NCBI GenBank assembly: GCA_023441255.1
Contig: JAEZPW010000428.1
Coordinates: 1-15,022 of the forward strand
Direction: 5' to 3'
Source: Acidobacteriota bacterium
Lineage (GTDB): Bacteria; Acidobacteriota; Terriglobia; Terriglobales; Acidobacteriaceae
DNA length: 15,022 bases
Positions within the stretch are counted from its first letter, which is position 1, and every line of letters begins with the position of its first letter. The notes under the pieces are model-generated. The model had not been told where the DNA came from. It saw nothing but the letters and a program-made list of their open reading frames with translations, and did not search any database. Position numbers and translations under genes: made by a program. Positions 1 to 8,137 of this stretch are shown here, piece by piece.

Positions 1-1112
1 CTGCCATGGAGACCGGTGTTGCTCAACACCCAGTCGATATCGCCGATTATCGTGAACAACTCGAACGCCGGCTCGGGAAGGCGCACGAGATCAGGCGAAT
101 GATGATTCAGAAGGCGCAGCGGCGGCCGAAACGAGTCGTGTTCCCCGAGGGTGAGCACGAAAAGATCTTACGCGCGTGTCATATTCTTGTAGACGAGAAC
201 ATTGCAAAACCCATACTGCTCGGCAACCGGGATTCGATCGAGCGAAAGGCCGGGCAACTGGGTATTCCGCTTGATGGCATTACGATTGTTAATCCCACCA
301 AGTTGTGCAGGTGGGAAGCGTATGTGACCGAATTCTACAAACTCCGGCAGCGTCGGGGAGTCACTCTCTCTGAGGCGCACGAACTGATGCAGAATGCGAA
401 CGCGTATGCCTCCATGATGGTACGCATGGGGGATGCGGACGCGCTTATTTCAGGAGTCACACAACATTATCCGGATACGATTCGCCCTGCGCTGCAGATC
501 ATCAACGTGAGAGCCGACATACATAAGGTGTCTGCCCTCCAGATGATCATCAACAAGCGAGGCGACGCTTACTTCCTTGCCGATGTTGCAGTAAACATTT
601 CGCCAACGGCTGAAGAACTGGCCGAAATCGCGTTATGTACCGCCCAGGAAGCGCGCAGATTCGACGTCGTGCCGCGAGTGGCGATGCTCTCCTTCTCGAA
701 CTTTGGCAGCACGAAACACCCGTTGTGCGAAAAGGTCCGGCGTGCCGTCGAACTGGTACGGAAGGCAGATCCCAACCTGATGATCGATGGGGAACTGATG
801 GCAGACACCGCCGTCATGCCTGAGATTCTGGAGAGCACTTATCCCTTCTCGACTCTCAAAGGCGGAGCCAACGTTCTGATATTTCCCGACCTGCAGTCGG
901 CCAATATTGCTTACAAGCTGTTGATGAGAATTGGAGGAGCGCAAGCGATCGGGCCGATCCTCGTGGGGCTGAGCAAACCTGTCCATGTGCTGCAGCGGGG
1001 AGCTGAAGTCGAAGATATCGTGAACGTCGCAGCTCTCGCTGTTGTCGATGCGCAGGATGCGGAGACAGTCACGAAATCCGCGCCGGCGACCATGGCTGCT
1101 GCGGCACGCTGA
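1..1112 (+). CDS. maeB: NADP-dependent malic enzyme, C-terminal phosphotransacetylase-like part (5' end outside window)
   Basis: This is the C-terminal part of a MaeB-type malic enzyme, which oxidatively decarboxylates malate to pyruvate in the cytoplasm. The frame is open to the left edge, so the first visible Met (base 6) is internal and the N-terminal malic and NAD(P)-binding domains lie upstream. The start of the visible part, ETGVAQHPVDIADYREQLERRLG, is the usual linker between the NADP domain and the PTA domain. The PTA-like domain follows from about residue 40 (RRVVFPEGE-type motif seen as RVVFPEGEHEKILRA) and contains MMVRMGDADALISG and a glycine-rich ANVLIFPDLQSANIAYKLL segment. In MaeB proteins this domain is regulatory, binding acetyl-CoA, rather than a working acetyltransferase. 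That is family knowledge. A stand-alone Pta is unlikely because of the linker and the open 5' end. The stop is TGA at 1110-1112, followed by a hairpin. Confidence 0.93.
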   Translation, partial: AMETGVAQHPVDIADYREQLERRLGKAHEIRRMMIQKAQRRPKRVVFPEGEHEKILRACHILVDENIAKPILLGNRDSIERKAGQLGIPLDGITIVNPTKLCRWEAYVTEFYKLRQRRGVTLSEAHELMQNANAYASMMVRMGDADALISGVTQHYPDTIRPALQIINVRADIHKVSALQMIINKRGDAYFLADVAVNISPTAEELAEIALCTAQEARRFDVVPRVAMLSFSNFGSTKHPLCEKVRRAVELVRKADPNLMIDGELMADTAVMPEILESTYPFSTLKGGANVLIFPDLQSANIAYKLLMRIGGAQAIGPILVGLSKPVHVLQRGAEVEDIVNVAALAVVDAQDAETVTKSAPATMAAAAR

Positions 1113-1167
1113 CGTAGCAACAGTAGTCGCGCAATCTGTAGCAAGCCGGCGCAGCGGGGAACTGCTT

Positions 1168-1208
1168 AAGGGGTGGCAAACGGGCGGTCCAGAAGTTTGC
1201 CACCCCTT
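1168..1208. terminator. Perfect 14-bp hairpin downstream of maeB, probable (bidirectional) terminator
   Basis: The arm AAGGGGTGGCAAAC (1168-1181) is exactly complementary to GTTTGCCACCCCTT (1195-1208), with a 13-nt loop. On the plus strand the stem ends in four Ts (1207-1210) before GCAG. On the minus strand it is followed by TTAAG. It sits 55 bp after the maeB stop and between convergent genes, so it could terminate both transcripts. The U tract is short, so strength is uncertain. It could also be one copy of a dispersed palindromic repeat. Confidence 0.6.
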
Positions 1209-1211
1209 TTG

Positions 1212-1258
1212 CAGTCGGGAACATGGTGGCCCTTTAACAGTCGGAAGACATGGTGGCC
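1212..1258. repeat. Two imperfect direct repeats of about 20 bp
   Basis: CAGTCGGGAACATGGTGGCC (1212-1231) recurs as CAGTCGGAAGACATGGTGGCC (1238-1258), starting 26 bp later. The two differ by one substitution or indel in the middle. They sit in the spacer between the maeB hairpin and the convergent phosphoesterase gene. Short, closely spaced repeats of this kind are typical of the ends of some insertion sequences or of small non-coding repeat elements. No transposase remains nearby, so the origin is unknown. Confidence 0.5.
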
Positions 1259-1344
1259 AGGGATGGAATCCAACCGCCACTTCACAACGGCACCTGGTTT
1301 CCGAAACACGCCTTAAGCCGAGCCGAGCGGGCGCAGCAGTGAAG

Positions 1345-3093
1345 TCATCCGGCGACCGCTACACTTTGCGTTTTAAGCAGCCGTAAGCCTGCATCACCGC
1401 GCAGCACGACTTCGTGGATGTGAAAGCTTCCGGGAAGCTTGTCACGACCACTAGAACCAAAGCTCACAGAGGGAGCGGACGAAAGAACAAGATCTCCCCA
1501 AGTGCCGATCCAGTCCATGTGCCGATGACCATGAAGGATGATTACGCGGGAGGTATACGGCCTGATCGCGGCGAGGAGTTCCGGTGCGTTGACCAGCGCG
1601 AGTCCGATGCGGTCTTTCAGACTTATCGAAGTGTCGGGATATTCGACAACCGAATGATGAAGCAGAATGATCCACGAGGCGCCGGGAAAGTTTCGCAGCA
1701 CCAACTTGAGTCGTTTCAACTGCGACGGACTCACAACGCCGATGGCGTTTGTGAGCGAGAAGTGGCTGGTGGCGTTTGAGTCGAGAAGAATCAACCCGCA
1801 GCGATCCGTTTGCGGTGGTTCGATCAGGGGGAAGATCGCATCCCATGCCTTGACCATCTCCCAACGCCCCCGTATCGAACCGTATCGCGCCAGCGTGCGT
1901 AGCGACTGCAAGCGGTTACTCTCGCGCAGATAGTTCTTCAGGGATACGCCCAAATCGCCGGACGTGCGGTTGACCAGACGCACGCGACTCCCCTGAATTG
2001 CATCCAGCGCCAAAAGGAAACGCAGCTTCCGCAAGCCTTGGCCCCCGCTCCACGGCAGGTCGAGGCGCCCCGGATTAGATCGGTCGACGATGTTGAGGTC
2101 GTGGTTGCCCGGCACCAATGACAGGCGGTTCCGCATGTCAGGACAGGTTCGGAGAAGATCCATGAACGCTGTCCATTCTGCCCGGGTCCCTGCATCCGTG
2201 ATGTCGCCCGTCACAAGGACACACTCCAATGGCGTCTTTGCATGTATGTCGGCGAGTTTGCGTAACGCGTTACGAAAACAGCGATTTCCTCGCGGTCCAT
2301 GCGTGCCCGTTTCCATGCGATATCCATATCGCTCGCCAACGATATGAAGATCAGACAAGTGCGCTATTCGCAGAACCGTACCACGGGATTCTGCCGGACT
2401 TGGGACCCAGTCGAGGGCAGGGCGAGTTAGCGTGAGCTCGCGCCAGATCCAAAACAGGCTTTCAAAAGCAGTGGACACGCCAAGGATCACAGCCGCATTC
2501 CCCAGTGCAGCCCCGAGCACGGCCAACACCCGAACGTGTTCTACGTCCACCAGCTTCAGGCCGAAAGAAAGTTCGACCTTGATCGCGAGCGCTAGGCCGG
2601 CAGCAGCGAACAGCAGAGCAGCAACCGCAGTTGCTATCTGGCGAATGCGACTGAGTCGCTCGGCTGTCATCGAGGAGCCGCCCAGGCGTTCCCCAAAAGT
2701 GCGGAGGACTTCTCGAAAAGCGACAAAGATTGGAAATACGAGCGTGTACTGCAAGTGCCGAAAGTCGATAAAGGCTTTCGCGAAAAATGGTCGTCCTATT
2801 AGGAAAGCAGTTCCTAAGAGGACCACAAGAATGATGATTATGAATACCAGGTTGGTGCCGGCAAGAGTAGTGGTATGAAAGACGGCATGCCCGAACGAGG
2901 CAACAAGGGATGGCGCGATACCGACGACCAAAGCGGGGAAGATAACCAGAAACAAAAAGCCGACGGGCGCCTTCAGATAATTAAACTCGAATACGGCTGC
3001 GACAAACAGCTTCTGGAGTCCGCCGGTGTAGGTGCTCAACCGATCATCGTCCGCATCTCCCCGCCGCAGATTCCAAATTCGCAGCACGCCCAT
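1345..3093 (-). CDS. Membrane-anchored calcineurin-like metallophosphoesterase
   Basis: The protein has 582 aa. The N-terminal half is hydrophobic, with membrane segments near residues 42-62, 80-100, 114-130, 152-172 and 186-206. The C-terminal half is a calcineurin-like phosphoesterase domain. All five metal/active-site blocks are visible in order: DLH (248-250), GD (296-297), GNHD (329-332), HH (479-480) and GHRH (522-525). It should therefore be a two-metal hydrolase of a phosphodiester or phosphomonoester; the substrate cannot be read from sequence. The frame stays open upstream to 3636, but the first 181 codons of that frame lie over the YihY gene and look like shadow sequence. ATG at 3093, with GAGG about 9 bases upstream and 41 bp after the YihY stop, is the sensible start. 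The spacing implies one transcript with YihY. Stop is TGA at 1345-1347. Confidence 0.85.
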   Translation of the reverse strand: MGVLRIWNLRRGDADDDRLSTYTGGLQKLFVAAVFEFNYLKAPVGFLFLVIFPALVVGIAPSLVASFGHAVFHTTTLAGTNLVFIIIILVVLLGTAFLIGRPFFAKAFIDFRHLQYTLVFPIFVAFREVLRTFGERLGGSSMTAERLSRIRQIATAVAALLFAAAGLALAIKVELSFGLKLVDVEHVRVLAVLGAALGNAAVILGVSTAFESLFWIWRELTLTRPALDWVPSPAESRGTVLRIAHLSDLHIVGERYGYRMETGTHGPRGNRCFRNALRKLADIHAKTPLECVLVTGDITDAGTRAEWTAFMDLLRTCPDMRNRLSLVPGNHDLNIVDRSNPGRLDLPWSGGQGLRKLRFLLALDAIQGSRVRLVNRTSGDLGVSLKNYLRESNRLQSLRTLARYGSIRGRWEMVKAWDAIFPLIEPPQTDRCGLILLDSNATSHFSLTNAIGVVSPSQLKRLKLVLRNFPGASWIILLHHSVVEYPDTSISLKDRIGLALVNAPELLAAIRPYTSRVIILHGHRHMDWIGTWGDLVLSSAPSVSFGSSGRDKLPGSFHIHEVVLRGDAGLRLLKTQSVAVAG

Positions 3094-3134
3094 TCTCGAC
3101 CCTCGAATACGCAAGGGACTCTCGTCCAGTTCCT

Positions 3135-4013
3135 CTACGCGGCACTGCTCGGCCTCGATCGTCCCAACTCTCTTGTTTCGGCGGGTCTCAGAGACTGAAT
3201 ACTCAAGTTGATCTCCGCACCGAAGAGCAGGCCGAGAGCACCCCAATTCAGCCAGATGGCAAGTGCAATTGGGGTAGCCATTGCTCCATAGAACATGTCC
3301 AGTGTGTTTGCTCCAAAATAGTGGATGTAGAAGCCAAGAGCCCAGGAAAGTGCCATCCAGATCGAAGTGGAAATGAGTGCGCCCGGGATCGTGACCCGCC
3401 GTTTTGCAGGAACATTGGGTGCGAGCACGTATAGCAACTCGATGGCTGCAAACGTCGAGATCGCCGCGACTGACCACTGGACGTAAGGCCACATCGTTAT
3501 CCACAACGAGTGGACTGGGACGGCCATCGACAAAAAGGATTCGAGCACCGGCCCTGCCAGAGTCAGAGCCACGCCTATCAGCAATAGCACTCCGACGGCG
3601 AAGGTCAGGCCGAATGCAAGGAATCTGTTTGTCCACACCCGACGCGGCGTTTGTACTTCATACACCATGTCAAGGCCCGCAATGACTCCCTTAACGCCTA
3701 CGGAAGTTAACCAGAGCGTGGAGATGAGCCCGATCGAGAGCAAGCCGCCGCGATGCGAGCTGACGCTGGCTACGAGTTCCTCCATTACCGAAGTGCCATG
3801 TCGCGGAATGATGTGGCTCAGAAAAGAAGTCGCCACTTGCGTGCCGTTTTCTATCGGCAGGTAAGCGAGCACCGCGGTGAGCAGCAGCAATCCTGGAAAA
3901 AGTGACATCAGGAAGTAGTAAGCCAGACCTGCTGCCACGAGTTGCAGATGCTTTCGCTCAAGGTTTTCCAGAGTGCGTTTGATGATTGCAGTCGCGTTAC
4001 GCATGTACTTCAT
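3135..4013 (-). CDS. YihY/virulence factor BrkB family integral membrane protein
   Basis: This is a polytopic inner-membrane protein of 292 aa, a normal length for YihY/BrkB (formerly called RNase BN). Family features are clear: the first membrane segment AAGLAYYFLMSLFPGLLLL (about residues 28-46); a central PGALISTSIWMALSWALGFYIHYF block; and YGAMATPIALAIWLNWGALGLLFGAEIN near the C terminus (about 242-268), with about six membrane spans in all. The molecular function of the family is not established; transport or envelope roles have been proposed. ATG at 4013 has GTGAGG about 10 bases upstream. An in-frame GTG at 4028 (15 bases earlier) is possible but has a poorer ribosome site. It is first gene of a two-gene unit with the phosphoesterase at 1345-3093. 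Confidence 0.88.
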   Translation of the reverse strand: MKYMRNATAIIKRTLENLERKHLQLVAAGLAYYFLMSLFPGLLLLTAVLAYLPIENGTQVATSFLSHIIPRHGTSVMEELVASVSSHRGGLLSIGLISTLWLTSVGVKGVIAGLDMVYEVQTPRRVWTNRFLAFGLTFAVGVLLLIGVALTLAGPVLESFLSMAVPVHSLWITMWPYVQWSVAAISTFAAIELLYVLAPNVPAKRRVTIPGALISTSIWMALSWALGFYIHYFGANTLDMFYGAMATPIALAIWLNWGALGLLFGAEINLSIQSLRPAETRELGRSRPSSAA

Positions 4014-4476
4014 ACCGCTCAGCCTCACTCCGGGTTCTCAAGGCCGTCCCTGGTGGGGGTGCCATCGGCAGAACTCCAAGCCTCGGCGAAACAGCGACAA
4101 CTTATCCGCGCTGGCATTCGATTGAGGGGCGCCGACGTTCTTCAGCAGCATTGTTCTCATATGGAACTCGCTCTCGGCGCGGTGCAGGCCGGAATTAATG
4201 TATTGAGGAAGGAGGTCGTCTAGCTCTGCAGGTTCCCCTTGCTATATGACAGCTCAGATTTCTGACCTCGTTGACCGGTTGCTTTGGCTCGCCGGATCCT
4301 CAAAGTCGTCTGATTTGCTCAAGTTAGTCTTCACCGGCACTGCAACTGCTGGTCACGGGCGAGAATCAACTTCTGTTGTCTGACCCGGGCCAGCTTGAAA
4401 CCCGTGGTGAGAGTTCAGCACTGCGGTGCCGCTTTCCTTTTGCAGAGCGGCTGCGAACTGCGAAAGAGGTTTGAAA
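4014..4476. other. Divergent intergenic region between YihY and the MscS-type channel gene
   Basis: This spacer of about 460 bp must carry the promoters for both divergent units. No convincing -35/-10 pair could be picked by eye. It holds a perfect Shine-Dalgarno-like stretch, GGAAGGAGG (about 4207-4216), not followed by a start codon at usable distance, and an open frame ending with TAG at 4221-4223 that resembles no known family. Nothing else is supported. Confidence 0.4.
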
Positions 4477-6282
4477 ATGCGGTCTAGTATCCACGCTCTG
4501 CAAGATGCTGCGGGCTGCCGCCCCGAAAGCTCACCCGGTGACCATCGATTTACGAACACGACCCAACCCGGATACAAGCGGATGAGACTGTTAGCTGGTG
4601 CAATTGTCACCGTCGTGTTCCTGATCTCTTGGTCGTTTACGGTGGCCGCATACGCGCAGAACACAAAAAGGGGAAGCGATAAAGCTGGCGGACGAGAGTC
4701 GACCCACGCATCGGATAAAAGTGACGCCACCTCGCATGAACCTGCTGATCCTTTGGGCAGAGATTCTCCCCACGGTACACTGCTCGGCTTCTTGCACGCC
4801 GCGCAAAACGGCAACTATAAGCAAGCCAGCCAGTATCTTCAGCTCTCGACCACTGAGCGTGTCAATAAAGGCGAAGTCCTGGCTCATAAACTTCACCACC
4901 TCATGGATCGGGTATTCGTGGGCCGCATCGGCGCGGTTAGCGACAACCCGGAGGGTTCTCCTCAACCCGGCGTGCCACACGATCATGAACGCATCGGTGT
5001 GTTCCGTGTAAATGACGGTGAAACCGGTGTCGATCTCGTTCGCGTTGCCGATCCTGAAACTGGCGAAAACATCTGGCTGTTCTCGTCCGACACCCTGGCG
5101 GCGGTGCGGAACTTATCCGGGCAGCTTGAAGAAAGCAAGCTGGAATCGAAACTCCCTCGTTTTCTTGTTGCCGAAGAGATTTTCAGCACACCGTTGTGGC
5201 GTTGGATCGCCTTTCTGCTGCTTATACCCGTGGCTCTTTTGCTGTCGTCGGCAATGGTCGCGCTGCTCCGTGGCGGACTTGGCGTGTGGCTCCGGCGGCG
5301 GCCCCGCCCCGTGCTTAGGGATCTCCGGGATACTGTTAAAGGTCCGGCAAAGCTCATCTTTACGGTCGGGTTTCATTGGCTCGGTGTTTTCTTCCTTGGG
5401 CTACCTCTGTTGATGCGCGAGTACTACAGGCGCTTCGCTGGCGTGGCGCTCGCAGCCGGTCTGACGTGGGTTATCGTGAGGCTGATCCACCGCTGGGCTG
5501 AGCGCGCTCGTCTAAACACGTTGGCCGACTCAGGATTCCGTAGCGGATCCATCATCCTTCTGGGGCAGCGAATTCTGACCGTGGTGGTCATAATCGTTGC
5601 CGTGCTCGTGATGCTTTCGATTTTTGGTTTTGATATGACGACAGCCGTAGCAGGGCTCGGAATCGGCAGTATCGCGATCGCCTTCGCCGCGCAGAAGACA
5701 CTTGAGAATCTCCTCGGGGGTATATCCATACTCGGCGATCAGGTGATTCGGGTCGGCGAGAGATGCCGTATCGGCGATGAAGTTGGAATAATTCAAGACA
5801 TTAGTCTGCGCTCAACGAGAATTCGCACCGTCGACTCCACTGAGCTTTCCGTTCCCAACGGGCAGTTAGCAAACATGAATATCGAAAACTTGAGCCGCTA
5901 TGACCGGAATTCATTCCGGACGACAATCGGATTGCAACACGGGACCTCGCCAGATCAGCTCCGATCGCTTTTGCAGAAAATTGGGGTGCTACTTCGAAGT
6001 GATCCGAGAGTAGACCCGGACGTTGCACGTGTCCGCTTAATAGGATTTGGCGAGAGCAGCCTCGACATTGGGATCTACTGTCATGTCCTTACCGGTGACT
6101 GGAACGAATTTCTCGCTATTCGCGAAGACCTGCTTCTGCGAATCATGGACCTGATCGCCGAGGCTGGTACTCAACTTGCCCTACCTTCGCGCACGCTGCA
6201 CCTTGCGCAACCCGAGGCCTTGGGCGACAAACGGCCTCACGTCACCGAGCCGCAAGCATTCAAGCGGCGACAAAGCAGCTGA
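4477..6282 (+). CDS. MscS-family mechanosensitive ion channel with N-terminal exported domain
   Basis: The product is a small-conductance-type mechanosensitive channel that would release solutes on hypo-osmotic shock. The predicted protein is 601 aa, about twice the length of E. coli MscS (286 aa). From this start, residues 36-60 form a signal-peptide-like hydrophobic segment ending in AAYAQ. Residues 61-235 form a soluble, probably periplasmic domain (PHGTLLGFLHAAQNGNYKQASQYL). Membrane spans follow at about 242-264, 292-313, 320-336 and 362-385. The pore helix is about 388-415 (AGLGIGSIAIAFAAQKTLENL), then the MscS beta domain (VPNGQLANMNIENLSR). ATG at 4477 has AGAGG seven bases upstream. 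ATG at 4582 (MRLLAGAIV) would place the signal peptide at the very N terminus but has a weaker ribosome site, so the start is uncertain. The DUF4239 gene follows after 19 bp. Confidence 0.92.
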   Translation: MRSSIHALQDAAGCRPESSPGDHRFTNTTQPGYKRMRLLAGAIVTVVFLISWSFTVAAYAQNTKRGSDKAGGRESTHASDKSDATSHEPADPLGRDSPHGTLLGFLHAAQNGNYKQASQYLQLSTTERVNKGEVLAHKLHHLMDRVFVGRIGAVSDNPEGSPQPGVPHDHERIGVFRVNDGETGVDLVRVADPETGENIWLFSSDTLAAVRNLSGQLEESKLESKLPRFLVAEEIFSTPLWRWIAFLLLIPVALLLSSAMVALLRGGLGVWLRRRPRPVLRDLRDTVKGPAKLIFTVGFHWLGVFFLGLPLLMREYYRRFAGVALAAGLTWVIVRLIHRWAERARLNTLADSGFRSGSIILLGQRILTVVVIIVAVLVMLSIFGFDMTTAVAGLGIGSIAIAFAAQKTLENLLGGISILGDQVIRVGERCRIGDEVGIIQDISLRSTRIRTVDSTELSVPNGQLANMNIENLSRYDRNSFRTTIGLQHGTSPDQLRSLLQKIGVLLRSDPRVDPDVARVRLIGFGESSLDIGIYCHVLTGDWNEFLAIREDLLLRIMDLIAEAGTQLALPSRTLHLAQPEALGDKRPHVTEPQAFKRRQSS

Positions 6283-6301
6283 TTTTGAAAGCACACCGCT
6301 C

Positions 6302-7063
6302 ATGAGGTCTGTCAGTCAGATCATTGCCGTTGTCACAGCAATAGTGCTCGCATCGCTGCTCGCTATGGCAGTGCTGAATAGATTTTGGCCGCGGGAGAAG
6401 CGGCGCGGGTACAACGATTTGATCGGCTGGCAACTGGGTATCCTTGGCACAACCTATGCGGTGATCTTGGGATTCATGCTGTTCGCCGTCTGGGAAAGCC
6501 TTGGCGAAGCGGCTCTGAACGTCGACGCTGAGGCGAATGCCGCAGTAGACCTCTACCGTTTGGCACAGGGATTACCGGAACCACAGCGTACCCGGTTGGA
6601 GCGGTTGGCGCGCGAATATGTTGACATGGTGATCGCTCGGGAGTTTCCGGCGATGGCGCGCGGCGAGGTGCCACCGCCAAACGTAGCGATTGATCGAGAC
6701 ATGTGGGAGGTCGTAATGACCGTCGTACCGGCATCGCCGACCGAGGTGAATGCGCAAGAGCATGCCATACTGGAGTTACAGACTTTAGAACAGCGGCGGT
6801 TGACCCGCATCCGGCAAAGCACAACCAGGCTGCCGAACGTGCTTTGGTGCGTCCTTCTGGTCGGAGGCGCGCTGACGATTATTTCCTCATGTACTTTTGG
6901 CGGCGATAGCGTGAAGCTCCAAACGATGGAGGTGTTTTGCTTTTCTCTGCTTATCTCTCTGTCTCTGGTGGCGATTGCCAGTATTCATCGACCGTTTCAT
7001 GGTTACGTCCACGTCACTGACTACGTGTTTGAACGGGCGCGGCAAAGCATGCAGTCGCAGTAG
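6302..7063 (+). CDS. DUF4239 (bestrophin-like) membrane protein
   Basis: The protein has 253 aa. The architecture is two N-terminal membrane segments (about 5-25 and 44-64), a soluble helical middle, and two C-terminal membrane segments (about 180-199 and 211-229). Family-like features are GTTYAVILGFMLFAVW, an alanine/glutamate-rich helix with YVDMVIAREFPAM, and a final HRPFHGYVHV resembling the D/HRPF-G block. DUF4239 proteins are described as bestrophin-like and may be ion channels, but function is unproven. ATG at 6302 starts the hydrophobic N terminus, 19 bp after the MscS-type gene stop; the ribosome site is weak (GAAAG), which fits translational coupling. An upstream frame to 6176 overlaps the channel gene and is not needed. 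Co-transcription with a mechanosensitive channel suggests a shared osmotic role (inference). Confidence 0.8.
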   Translation: MRSVSQIIAVVTAIVLASLLAMAVLNRFWPREKRRGYNDLIGWQLGILGTTYAVILGFMLFAVWESLGEAALNVDAEANAAVDLYRLAQGLPEPQRTRLERLAREYVDMVIAREFPAMARGEVPPPNVAIDRDMWEVVMTVVPASPTEVNAQEHAILELQTLEQRRLTRIRQSTTRLPNVLWCVLLVGGALTIISSCTFGGDSVKLQTMEVFCFSLLISLSLVAIASIHRPFHGYVHVTDYVFERARQSMQSQ

Positions 7064-7332
7064 GTCAACTCGGAATGTTTGTTCCTCATCGACTTCACTT
7101 TGCCCCAGTTCAGGCATACGGCGATCCTCTCTGTGCATCTTCTGCAACGACGCGCAGAGTGGAGTGAACTCAGGAGGCAGTAATTGGAACCGAAGATGGA
7201 GCGTTGATAATTACATCCTTTTCTTACCGGCACGGTACCTCATCGACCTGCACAAACGCTCATCGTCCTGTAGCTCGCTTCAAGTTACGAATGTCGAACA
7301 ACCCCGAGAGCAGCCCGGAAGAGGAGGAGCCC

Positions 7333-7968
7333 ATGACCCGACCATCTAAAAAAGCCATAGGCGTAGCCGCTGTATGTCTTGCGCTTTCCGCTTTGTTGTG
7401 TACGGCTCAGGAAACAACGGGCGCAAGCCCGAGTACCAGTCAGGACAAACTTCTAAGAATCGCGAAGGAAGTTCGTAGGCAGATTGTCACCCAGCCGCAG
7501 TATGGAGTTTTTGACAACATTCATTTTGGGATCAGCCCCGACGGTACTCTTGTGCTTCGGGGGGAAGCCTCGCGGCCCGTGCTTAAATCCAGTGTGGAAA
7601 ACGCGGTCAAGAAGGTCGAAAGCGTGGAGAAGGTGGATAACCAGATTGAGGTATTGCCCACTTCCCCTAACGACGACCGCATTCGTGCCGCAGTCTACGC
7701 CGCCATCTATAGTTCCGCTCCGCTACAAAAGTACACTTCCAATCGTACGCGGCCCATGCCATCGCTCGCCCGAGCTGTGGGCGGGATCACAAGCGATCCT
7801 CCGCTCGGCTTTCACGCCATTCACATCATCGTCAAGAACGGCCACGTAACCCTCACAGGCGTGGTGGACAATGAAGGCGATGCGGCCATTGCTGGGATAC
7901 GGGCCAGTGGAGTTCCCGGTGTGTTTAGCGTCGACAACCAACTCCAGGTGGCAAACGAAGAGAAGTAG
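7333..7968 (+). CDS. Exported BON-domain protein
   Basis: The protein has 211 aa with a Sec signal peptide (AIGVAAVCLALSALLCTA, cleavage probably before Q26). The cysteine at 23 lacks a good lipobox. A first BON domain spans about residues 38-109 (ISPDGTLVLRGEASRPVLKSSVENAVKKVESVEKVDNQIEV). A second, longer BON-like repeat spans about 115-206, containing VKNGHVTLTGVVDNEGDAAIAGIRASGVPGVFSVDNQLQV. BON domains bind phospholipid or stabilise the envelope, as in OsmY and DolP. The ATG at 7333 follows a strong AGGAGG by a few bases. An in-frame ATG at 7291 would add 14 acidic residues before the signal peptide and is less likely. The preceding 269-bp spacer includes TTGATAATTA (about 7204-7213) as a possible promoter element, not confirmed. 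Confidence 0.87.
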   Translation: MTRPSKKAIGVAAVCLALSALLCTAQETTGASPSTSQDKLLRIAKEVRRQIVTQPQYGVFDNIHFGISPDGTLVLRGEASRPVLKSSVENAVKKVESVEKVDNQIEVLPTSPNDDRIRAAVYAAIYSSAPLQKYTSNRTRPMPSLARAVGGITSDPPLGFHAIHIIVKNGHVTLTGVVDNEGDAAIAGIRASGVPGVFSVDNQLQVANEEK

Positions 7969-7987
7969 GCCTGAAGCAACTTCGGCC
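7968..7987 (+). terminator. Short hairpin at the end of the BON gene
   Basis: GGCC-T-GAAG (7968-7976) pairs with CTTC-GGCC (7980-7987), giving eight base pairs with one bulged T and a three-base loop. It begins on the last base of the BON stop codon. There is no T tract after it, so intrinsic termination is doubtful. It may instead protect the 3' end of the message. Confidence 0.3.
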
Positions 7988-8067
7988 CAGACTCGGCCCC
8001 TGCTGAGCAGATTTGCGCCGCCCCAGCAACTCACCCTAACGTCAGGCAGGTTTCGCAGCCTCCTACT

Positions 8068-8081
8068 ACTAAAAAATTAGT
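8068..8081. promoter_or_regulatory. Putative BlaI operator upstream of blaI
   Basis: ACTAAAAAATTAGT is a dyad with arms ACTAA and TTAGT around four bases, lying 57 bp before the blaI start. It is followed by TACTAT, a possible -10. The same dyad recurs before degP at 9938-9953 and nowhere else that I found in the window. BlaI/MecI repressors bind short AT-rich dyads that often contain TAGT/ACTA and usually regulate their own promoter. Assignment to this BlaI is inference from position and recurrence. Confidence 0.65.
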
Positions 8082-8119
8082 TACTATTTTGGACGATGTT
8101 CGTCTAAAGGAGAAGTAGT

Positions 8120-8130
8120 GGAAGGAGGAG
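8120..8130 (+). promoter_or_regulatory. Ribosome binding site that fixes the TTG start of blaI
   Basis: GGAAGGAGGAG lies seven bases before TTG at 8138 and is a near-perfect anti-16S match. No ATG in frame exists until codon 17, which would remove part of the DNA-binding domain, so TTG is the start. Confidence 0.75.
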
Positions 8131-8137
8131 AATCGTT

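Noticed and set aside
633..1280. A 215-codon antisense frame over maeB
   Set aside because: It is shadow of a strongly coding region, with unlikely composition.
1250..1282. Sequence resembling the 3' end of a tRNA on the minus strand (TGGTGG start, GGAATCCAACC)
   Set aside because: The T-loop consensus is broken (TTGGATT in place of TTCGATT), the T stem has a mismatch and no anticodon arm or matching acceptor arm can be found.
3094..3636. A 181-codon upstream extension of the phosphoesterase frame inside the YihY gene, possibly dual coding
   Set aside because: The extension is rich in Arg, Ser and His with no family similarity, while the YihY frame over the same bases is clearly coding. A good ATG with a ribosome site lies at 3093.
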